Assembly (NCBI GenBank): GCA_034933245.1
Contig: JAYFNX010000037.1
Location: forward strand, 1-52,518
Length of the DNA: 52,518 nt
From: Pelethousia sp034933245
GTDB lineage: Bacteria > Bacillota > Clostridia > Christensenellales > CAG-138
Direction of reading: 5' to 3'
Below, in pieces: positions 46,871 to 52,518 of the stretch (its first letter is position 1; each line of letters starts with the position of its first letter). A program made the position numbers and the translations under genes. The notes beneath the pieces are model-generated. The model had not been told where the DNA came from. It ran no database searches and worked only from the letters and a program-made list of their open reading frames with translations.

Positions 46871-47328
46871 GGGAGTACCTCCAACAGTGCCTTATGAATG
46901 GGACCGGTGGCTTCAAAGCGCAACAGCCGGGCGTCTTCTCCGCTGCCGGCAAAGTGGATTTCCAGATGGTCGTCCGGCAGGGCATCCGGCACGTTTTCGC
47001 ACCATTCCATGGCGATTATCCCCGCCTCGCAAAGATAATCCGCAAATCCGATGGCAAAAAGTTCATCGCTGTCGGCCAACCGATAGGCATCGAAATGGAA
47101 CAAGGGCAAACGGCCATTCCGGTGCTCCCGCACAATGGTGAAGGTGGGAGACTGAATATCCATGATTCCCAAAGCTTGGGCCATGGCTTTAATAAAGGTG
47201 GTCTTTCCAGCGCCAAGCTCCCCGTATAAGGCAAGAAATGCACCTGGAAACAGGCCCATCCCAAGGCTTTGGGCAAGAGAGGCCAAACGGGCTTGATCCA
47301 CCCCTTCATAACAACGCTGCATGCGCAT
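46867..47328 (-). CDS. tsaE: tRNA t6A synthesis ATPase TsaE
   Basis: A 153-residue P-loop ATPase. GELGAGKTTFIKAMAQALG is the Walker A region; SPTFTIVREH and HFDAYRLAD are the switch and Walker B parts of the family. ATP hydrolysis by TsaE resets the TsaBD complex. Its ATG overlaps the tgt stop codon (TAATG), giving translational coupling. Confidence 0.95.
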   Translation of the reverse strand: MRMQRCYEGVDQARLASLAQSLGMGLFPGAFLALYGELGAGKTTFIKAMAQALGIMDIQSPTFTIVREHRNGRLPLFHFDAYRLADSDELFAIGFADYLCEAGIIAMEWCENVPDALPDDHLEIHFAGSGEDARLLRFEATGPIHKALLEVLP

Positions 47329-48452
47329 TAGTCAAACGCTCCTTGGGCCGCCAATTCATTTCGGAAAGTCAATAGCCTGTCCTCTTCAATCGCGCTGCGC
47401 ACTTGTTCCATAAGCCGAAGGGAAAAACGCAGATTATGAAGGGTAATAAGCTGGCTGGCCAAAATTTCCTTGCATTTAACCAAATGGCGGAGGTATGCCC
47501 GCGTAAAGCCGTTCCTGCATGCATAACAATCACAACCTTCCTCAATAACGGTGAAATCATGCTCAAAGGTTGCATTGCGCAACATGCGTTTCCCTCGCCC
47601 TGTAAGAGCAAGGCCGTTGCGTGCAATGCGGGTTTGGAGGACGCAGTCGAACATATCTACGCCCCGGATGGCTCCTTCCACCAGACAGTCCGGGCTGCCT
47701 ACGCCCATGAGGTACCGGGGCCGATCCGTAGGCATGTGGGGCATGAGGGTTTCCAGCATCTCGTACATAATGGGCTTTGGCTCGCCCACGGAAAGGCCGC
47801 CGATGCCATAGCCCGTCATATCCAGATCTGCCAAGAACTTGGCGCTTTCCACTCGCAGGTCGCCATAGGCGCCCCCTTGCACGATGCCGAAAAGAGCCTG
47901 ATCTTCCCGTGTGTGCGCTGCTTGGCAACGCTTAACCCAACGGTGCGTGCGCTCCATGGCTGCCTTTGCATAGGGATAATCACAGGGATAGGGGGCGCAT
48001 TCATCAAAGGCCATGGCGATATCCGCGCCCAAGGCTTGCTCAATTTCCATCACGAATTCGGGCGTAAAAAAATGTCTGCGGCCATCCAGCAGGGAACGAA
48101 ATTCCACGCCGTCCTCTTTGATCTTATTTGTTGCGGCCAAACTGAAAACCTGAAAGCCACCGCTATCCGTCAGGATAGGGCCGTCCCATTTCATGAAGCT
48201 GTGAAGCCCCCCGGCCTCGCGGACAAGCTCGTGGCCCGGCCGCTCAAAAAGATGGTAGGTATTGGCCAAAAGAATCATGGTGCCGATTTCAGATAGATCC
48301 CGTGGCAGAATAGCCTTCACCGTGGCTTGGGTACCCACGGGCATGTAACAGGGGGTTTCGATAACCCCGTGGGGGGTATGGAGCCTGCCCCGCCGCGCCC
48401 CGCTCTGGGCGCAAACATGGAGAAGCTCAAAACGAAAAGCAGGATTGCGCAT
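47328..48452 (-). CDS. tgt: tRNA-guanine transglycosylase
   Basis: A 374-residue TIM-barrel enzyme that exchanges guanine 34 for preQ1 in Tyr, His, Asn and Asp tRNAs. LTDSGGFQVFSL contains the catalytic-site Asp, GIVQGGAYGDLR and GYGIGGLSVGEPK are conserved, and DMFDCVLQTRIARNG holds the nucleophile Asp. Zinc ligands lie in CDCYAC and the later His. AAGGAG precedes the ATG. It follows queA by 45 bases in the queuosine part of the operon. Confidence 0.96.
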   Translation of the reverse strand: MRNPAFRFELLHVCAQSGARRGRLHTPHGVIETPCYMPVGTQATVKAILPRDLSEIGTMILLANTYHLFERPGHELVREAGGLHSFMKWDGPILTDSGGFQVFSLAATNKIKEDGVEFRSLLDGRRHFFTPEFVMEIEQALGADIAMAFDECAPYPCDYPYAKAAMERTHRWVKRCQAAHTREDQALFGIVQGGAYGDLRVESAKFLADLDMTGYGIGGLSVGEPKPIMYEMLETLMPHMPTDRPRYLMGVGSPDCLVEGAIRGVDMFDCVLQTRIARNGLALTGRGKRMLRNATFEHDFTVIEEGCDCYACRNGFTRAYLRHLVKCKEILASQLITLHNLRFSLRLMEQVRSAIEEDRLLTFRNELAAQGAFD

Positions 48453-48497
48453 AAAACTCCTTATTATATAACCGCAGCATGGCGCTAAAAGCGCTTG

Positions 48498-49520
48498 CTA
48501 AACGATAAGCATGGCGTCGCCAAAGCTGAAAAAACGGTATTGTTCTTCCACCGCATGCCGATATGCGGAGAGAATTTCTTCCCTGCTGCAAAGGGCGCTC
48601 ACCAGCATCAGCAGGGTGGATTCGGGCAGATGAAAGTTGGTAATGAGGCAATCCACCGCCTTAAAGCGATAGCCGGGGGTAATAAAAATATCCGTCCAGC
48701 CCGATTTGGAATGGATGATCCCTGCCTCGTCCGTAACGCTTTCCAAGGTACGGCAACTGGTTGTCCCAACGCAGAAAATGCGCCCCCCTGCGGAGCGGGC
48801 TGCGTTGATGGCTTGGGCGGCCTCCGGGCTCACCTCATAATACTCCGCATGCATGTGATGCTCCTCCACATTTTCGGCGGAGACGGGGCGAAAGGTACCC
48901 AACCCTACATGGAGCAGAATATCCACGATGGCGACGCCTTGCTTGCGCAAGGCACTCAAAAGGTCGGGCGTAAAATGCAGCCCCGCGGTAGGCGCGGCCG
49001 CAGAACCGTTTTCGCGGGCGTAAACGGTCTGATAACGTTCTTTATCTTCCAGCCGTTGTGTAATATAGGGCGGAAGAGGCACTTCACCCGCCCTGTCCAG
49101 CACCTCTTCAAAAATACCCGTATAATGCAGCTCAATAATCCGGCCGCCTGCCTCTGTTGCTTGCCCCACGGTGGCCGAAAGCTCGTCGTTTATGCGAAAG
49201 GTTAAGCCTTCCTTGGCTCTCCTGCCGGGCTTCACCAAACATTCCCACCGTCTCTCGTCCAGCCGCTTTAAAAGCAAGAACTCCATGGTACCCCCCGTAC
49301 CTTCCCGGTGGCCATGAAGCCTTGCGGGGATAACCCGGGTGGTATTGCGCACCAGCACATCCCCCGGGCGCAGGTATTTGAGGATATCGGTAAACACCCC
49401 GTCGTAAATTTTGCCTTCTGCCCTGTTGTATACCAGCAGCCGGGAGGCGCTGCGGTTTAAAATGGGCGTCTGGGCGATAAGGGACTGGGGCAAATCGTAG
49501 TAAAAGTCGCTGGTTTTCAA
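48498..49520 (-). CDS. queA: S-adenosylmethionine:tRNA ribosyltransferase-isomerase
   Basis: A 340-residue enzyme that adds the cyclopentane-epoxide to preQ1 in tRNA using SAM. KTSDFYYDLPQSLIAQTP opens the family; GSAAAPTAGLHFT and VGLGTFRPV are signature blocks. The start codon is TTG at 49520: the resulting M-KTSDFYYDLP fits the family start exactly, while the ATG at 49568 lies in the promoter. The Shine-Dalgarno GGAGG is 12 bases from the TTG, but 4 bases from an ATG that opens a three-codon frame (ATGACAGTTTGA) overlapping the TTG. It leads the minus-strand run. Confidence 0.94.
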   Translation of the reverse strand: MKTSDFYYDLPQSLIAQTPILNRSASRLLVYNRAEGKIYDGVFTDILKYLRPGDVLVRNTTRVIPARLHGHREGTGGTMEFLLLKRLDERRWECLVKPGRRAKEGLTFRINDELSATVGQATEAGGRIIELHYTGIFEEVLDRAGEVPLPPYITQRLEDKERYQTVYARENGSAAAPTAGLHFTPDLLSALRKQGVAIVDILLHVGLGTFRPVSAENVEEHHMHAEYYEVSPEAAQAINAARSAGGRIFCVGTTSCRTLESVTDEAGIIHSKSGWTDIFITPGYRFKAVDCLITNFHLPESTLLMLVSALCSREEILSAYRHAVEEQYRFFSFGDAMLIV

Positions 49521-49550
49521 ACTGTCATAATTCCTCCATTTCCTTTTACA

Positions 49551-49579
49551 ATTATAGGGGAAAAGCATGCCCTTTGCAA
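49551..49579 (-). promoter_or_regulatory. queA operon promoter
   Basis: TTGCAA and a perfect TATAAT on the minus strand are 17 bases apart. The leader to queA would be about 24 bases. Confidence 0.75.
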
Positions 49580-49669
49580 GGCGGCCTCACATGATGATGC
49601 TGGAAATCGACTCGTTTTAAAAATAGAACCAAACATGGAAAACAAACTATAAACTTGCTGGAAATAGGA

Positions 49670-49698
49670 TTGCACTTTGGAAAAAATAACGATATCAT
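49670..49698 (+). promoter_or_regulatory. Promoter of the polysaccharide deacetylase gene
   Basis: TTGCAC and TATCAT are 17 bases apart. Confidence 0.55.
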
Positions 49699-49763
49699 TC
49701 ATAATGTAGCATTACAAAGAGTCGGCGGCAGATAAATATGGGGCTGTCGGGGAAAGAAGTGAC

Positions 49764-50618
49764 ATGATACGTAGATGGGTGGCTGTTTTGACGGCATGCT
49801 TTTTTTGTGGAAATCTTCTTGGTTGCGACGGTGGGGCGCAGATTGTGCAGTTGGAGGCCCCCCAAAGCCAACCACAGGCGGAAAATGGAGAACCGGATTC
49901 CCTAACGGAATCCGTGCAGGACGTAGCGGAAGCCATGCTCCCCGCTCCCTTGGAAGACCAGGAGGCTGTGCCGGCGGATGCGCCTGCCTGCGTTCCCAAT
50001 GTGGATCTTTCCGCGCCTATGGTGGCGCTTACGTTTGACGATGGGCCTCTTGCGGGCAGCACAAGCCGGATTCTGGACATTCTGGAGGCGAACGGCGTGC
50101 GGGCTACTTTTTTTGTGCAGGGAAAACAGGCGGCCCAGTACCCCGAACTTGTGCAGCGGGCCTATGGCCTGGGCTGCCAGATCGGCAACCACACCTATAA
50201 CCACAAGGATCTTACGGCCTTGAACGATCAGGATGCCTTGGGGCAGATCGAATCCGTAAACAGCCTGGTGGCGGAACTTACCGGAGAGGGCTGCGCCCTG
50301 GTGCGGCCGCCGCATGGCAGAGGATGGCGGGACGAGCGGGTTTTAAACCTGGTGCCATACCCGCTGATTCTCTGGAGCATCGATACCAACGATTGGAGCA
50401 CGCTGAATCCGGAAAAGACCATTTTTGCCGTGCTGGATTCCGTGAAGGATGGGGACATTGTGCTCATGCACGATGTCTACTCTGAAACGGCCGATGCGGT
50501 TGAAACCATCATACCCGAGCTGATTGCCAGGGGTTATCAGCTTGTGACGGTAAGCGAGATGTTCGAATACAAGGGGCTGGAGCTTTCCCCGGGGCATGCT
50601 TATCGGCATGCCGGATAG
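49764..50618 (+). CDS. Polysaccharide deacetylase lipoprotein (NodB homology)
   Basis: A 284-residue exported protein. The signal ends CGNLLGCDGG, a lipobox-like sequence. After a linker the NodB domain starts at about residue 88 with ALTFDDGP (catalytic Asp and metal Asp), then IGNHTYNHKDLT (two metal His), RPPHGRGW, WSIDTNDW and IVLMHD (catalytic His). The normal RPPYG reads RPPHG. Such enzymes remove acetyl groups from peptidoglycan or other surface sugars outside the membrane, often giving lysozyme resistance. The gene is monocistronic. Confidence 0.9.
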   Translation: MIRRWVAVLTACFFCGNLLGCDGGAQIVQLEAPQSQPQAENGEPDSLTESVQDVAEAMLPAPLEDQEAVPADAPACVPNVDLSAPMVALTFDDGPLAGSTSRILDILEANGVRATFFVQGKQAAQYPELVQRAYGLGCQIGNHTYNHKDLTALNDQDALGQIESVNSLVAELTGEGCALVRPPHGRGWRDERVLNLVPYPLILWSIDTNDWSTLNPEKTIFAVLDSVKDGDIVLMHDVYSETADAVETIIPELIARGYQLVTVSEMFEYKGLELSPGHAYRHAG

Positions 50619-50653
50619 GCTGCGACATGCTCTGCTATTCTGTGCCTTTGGGG

Positions 50654-50676
50654 GCGCGGCTGTGCCGCGCTTCTTT
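50654..50676 (+). terminator. Weak hairpin after the deacetylase gene
   Basis: GCGCGGC-TGT-GCCGCGC followed by TTCTTT. T-run imperfect. Confidence 0.45.
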
Positions 50677-50715
50677 GCATATGCGGCCGCCGCCTTTTCT
50701 TTTTTTGCTGGACAT

Positions 50716-50745
50716 GCAGGATTTTAGACTGTTGGCGTAGAAATA
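50716..50745 (+). promoter_or_regulatory. Sigma-H-like promoter of dgt
   Basis: GCAGGATTT, 12 bases, then GTAGAAA resembles the sigma-H pattern RNAGGAWWW-N11/12-RNNGAAT with one mismatch. The string TGCAGGATTTT also occurs upstream of dnaG. Confidence 0.5.
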
Positions 50746-50774
50746 ACATAGTAGCATCATACGGGAGGACAGCC

Positions 50775-51788
50775 ATGGGCATACAGAGCGAGGATTTCCG
50801 CCGCCATGTGGAAGAGCTAGAGGAACGGTTCCTCTCTCCCTATGCCGCCCGTGCTTCAAAAAGCAAGGGACGGGAATATCCCCTGGAGGAGTGCCCTGTG
50901 CGCACGGCCTTCATGCGAGATAGGGACAGGATCATTCACTGCAAATCCTTTCGCCGGCTTAAACATAAGACGCAGGTTTTCCTTTCCCCGGTGGGGGACC
51001 ATTACCGTACGCGGCTTACCCACACGCTGGAGGTCAACCAAATTGCCCGTACCATTGCCCGGGGGCTGCGGCTCAACGAAGACCTTACGGAGGCCATTGC
51101 GCTGGGGCATGATTTGGGGCATACGCCCTTTGGACATGCCGGTGAGGATATGCTCAACGAACTTGTGCCCGGCGGCTTTGAACATAACGTGCAGAGCCTT
51201 CGAGTTGTGGAGAAATTGGAGAATAACGGCAAGGGCCTGAATTTGACCTTTGAGGTGCGGGATGGCATCCTGCATCATAAGCGGGATGGAACGCCCGCCA
51301 CATTGGAGGGGCAGGTTGTGAGCCTTGCGGATCGCATCGCATATATCAACCACGATATTGACGACGCGATCCGCGCATCCGTCATATCCCCGGCTGATAT
51401 ACCGCAACGCTGCAACGAATGCATGGGCTCCTCTCATGGCGAGCGGATCAACAGCCTGATTTGCGATATATTGGCCCAAAGCTTTGGAACCCCCCAAATT
51501 TCCATGAGCTCGGAAATGTTTAACCATTTTTCCCTTCTGCGGGAGTTTATGTTTGAACGGGTGTATTTAAACCATGAGGCAAAGAAGGAAGAAGAAAAAG
51601 GGAAACACGTGATCGCAGAACTTTACCGCTATTATTTAGCCCATGTGGATCGTTTGCCCGCGGAGTTCCGAAACAATATAGATACGGACGGAGCGGAGCG
51701 CGTTGCGGCGGACTATATCGCCTGCATGAGCGACCGGTATGCCATCACGGATTATACCCGTCTGTTTGTACCCTCTGAATGGGTATAA
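50775..51788 (+). CDS. dgt: Deoxyguanosinetriphosphate triphosphohydrolase-like protein
   Basis: A 337-residue HD-domain phosphohydrolase of the dGTPase family. FRRLKHKTQVF binds nucleotide; RTRLTHTLEVNQIAR provides the first metal His, ALGHDLGHTPFGHAGE the HD pair, and DRIAYINHDIDDA the last Asp. It splits dNTPs into nucleoside and triphosphate, controlling the nucleotide pool. Length is of the short Firmicute type. GGGAGGA precedes the ATG. The order dgt-dnaG is conserved in Clostridia. Confidence 0.93.
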   Translation: MGIQSEDFRRHVEELEERFLSPYAARASKSKGREYPLEECPVRTAFMRDRDRIIHCKSFRRLKHKTQVFLSPVGDHYRTRLTHTLEVNQIARTIARGLRLNEDLTEAIALGHDLGHTPFGHAGEDMLNELVPGGFEHNVQSLRVVEKLENNGKGLNLTFEVRDGILHHKRDGTPATLEGQVVSLADRIAYINHDIDDAIRASVISPADIPQRCNECMGSSHGERINSLICDILAQSFGTPQISMSSEMFNHFSLLREFMFERVYLNHEAKKEEEKGKHVIAELYRYYLAHVDRLPAEFRNNIDTDGAERVAADYIACMSDRYAITDYTRLFVPSEWV

Positions 51789-51819
51789 TGACAATGCCGT
51801 GCATCGGCGTGCGCGGCGT

Positions 51820-51847
51820 GCAGGATTTTGAGATTTGCCGTCGAATA
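51820..51847 (+). promoter_or_regulatory. Sigma-H-like promoter of dnaG
   Basis: GCAGGATTT, 11 bases, then GTCGAAT fits the sigma-H consensus fully. The dnaG-sigA operon of Bacillus subtilis also has sigma-H promoters. Confidence 0.6.
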
Positions 51848-51879
51848 AGACCATGTGGCAGGAAAAGGAGGGATGGCGT

Positions 51880-52518
51880 ATGGGCAAATTCCCCGAAGCC
51901 TGGCTACAGGAGCTGCTCGGTAAGAGCGACTTAGCGGCCATCGCCTCGGAATATACCCAGCTAAAGCCTAACGGCCGCCGCCTATGGGGCTGTTGCCCTT
52001 TCCACAGCGAGAAAACACCGTCCTTTTCCGTAACGCCGGATACGCAGCTATACTATTGTTTCGGTTGCCATGCCGGGGGCGGGGTTATCCAGTTCGTGAT
52101 GGATACCGAGAAGCTCACCTATACGGAGGCCATCAAAAGCCTGGCCCAGCGGGTGGGCATGGAACTGCCGGAGGAGGTAAACGATGAGAGGCTTCGGCGG
52201 GAACGGGTTCAAAAGGAAAGGCTATATGCCGCCTGCAAGGAAGCTGCCCGGTTTTATGTGCGCCAGCTTTTAGGGGAGCCGGGCGGCCGTGCCCGGCAGT
52301 ATCTTATGGGGCGGGGCGTGGATACCTCGGTGGTAAAGGCCTTTGGCCTTGGATACGCACCCCCGGGCTGGGACAACCTGGCAAACCATATGGCTGCCCA
52401 AGGTGTGTCCGAAGAAACGCTTTTAGAGGCCGGTTTGGCTGTTCGGGGGAAAAAGGGCGGGATCTACGACGCCTATCGGGACCGCATCATTTTCCCCATT
52501 ATCGCTGCAAATGGCCGG
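51880..52518 (+). CDS. dnaG: DNA primase, N-terminal part (cut by window end)
   Basis: An open frame of 213 codons without stop up to the window end. The zinc-binding domain is complete: CPFHSEKTPSFSVTP and CFGCHAGGGVIQF give the ligands of the DnaG zinc ribbon. The start of the RNA polymerase core follows with YDAYRDRIIFPI. It makes RNA primers at the replication fork. GGAGGG lies before the ATG. rpoD would be expected next. Confidence 0.95.
   Translation, partial: MGKFPEAWLQELLGKSDLAAIASEYTQLKPNGRRLWGCCPFHSEKTPSFSVTPDTQLYYCFGCHAGGGVIQFVMDTEKLTYTEAIKSLAQRVGMELPEEVNDERLRRERVQKERLYAACKEAARFYVRQLLGEPGGRARQYLMGRGVDTSVVKAFGLGYAPPGWDNLANHMAAQGVSEETLLEAGLAVRGKKGGIYDAYRDRIIFPIIAANGR

Noticed and set aside
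49517..49702. Minus-strand frame upstream of queA
   Set aside because: It covers the queA promoter and leader; no independent start signals.
1..52518. CRISPR arrays, tRNA genes, phage modules
   Set aside because: No repeat-spacer pattern, tRNA-like fold or phage structural gene was recognised when reading the window.

Overview
The window is about 52.5 kb of chromosome from a Gram-positive, endospore-forming Clostridia-type bacterium of moderate to high GC. SpoIIP, the spore protease Gpr, a FeoAB system with the small Cys-rich FeoB partner, a Clostridia-type EF-G-like GTPase, a TGS/uridine-kinase fusion and class A RNase P RNA all fit. Placement below class (for example a Christensenellales-like gut lineage) is a guess. 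Gene order is mostly housekeeping with small accessory islands. No CRISPR array, tRNA gene, intact insertion sequence or prophage was seen.

Layout. 1-2.2 kb: 3' end of a 5S rRNA with terminator, a Pro/Thr-rich lipoprotein and a decayed Fe-S aldo/keto reductase pseudogene. 2.3-8.1 kb: EF-G-like GTPase, DUF6440 protein, PAP2 phosphatase with a flavin-binding protein, uridine-kinase-like protein. 8.3-14.6 kb: accessory signalling and small-gene zone with a frameshifted chemoreceptor, a diguanylate cyclase, a Gln-repeat protein behind a sigma-K-like promoter, a cold-shock protein plus DEAD helicase behind a structured leader, a previously unlisted 31-residue Cys/Trp/Arg-rich peptide gene, and an IS3-type transposase relic. 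14.6-18.8 kb: FMN reductase, DtxR-type regulator and feoA-feoA-feoB-Cys-rich operon with DtxR-like operators. 18.8-29.7 kb: LysE exporter, Maf, mreBCD-pbp2, SOS-controlled dinB, lgt, pncB and a lipoprotein.

29.7-33.9 kb: a three-gene operon joining an Old Yellow Enzyme/2,4-dienoyl-CoA-reductase-like flavoenzyme to both subunits of aconitase X. This is the best candidate for an uncharacterised pathway. 33.9-37.7 kb: SPOR protein, rnpB, zinc-ribbon coiled-coil protein, Nif3 and TrmK. 37.8-43 kb: GH2 glycosidase, spoIIP and gpr with forespore/mother-cell-type promoters, rpsT, EamA transporter. 43.1-49.6 kb: an eight-gene minus-strand run queA-tgt-tsaE-tsaB-rimI-ridA-comEC-holA, centred on tRNA modification. 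49.7-52.5 kb: polysaccharide deacetylase lipoprotein, then dgt and dnaG, each behind a sigma-H-like promoter; dnaG runs off the end.

All assignments come from reading motifs and gene order. No database search was run, so family names are recognition calls and promoters are pattern matches.
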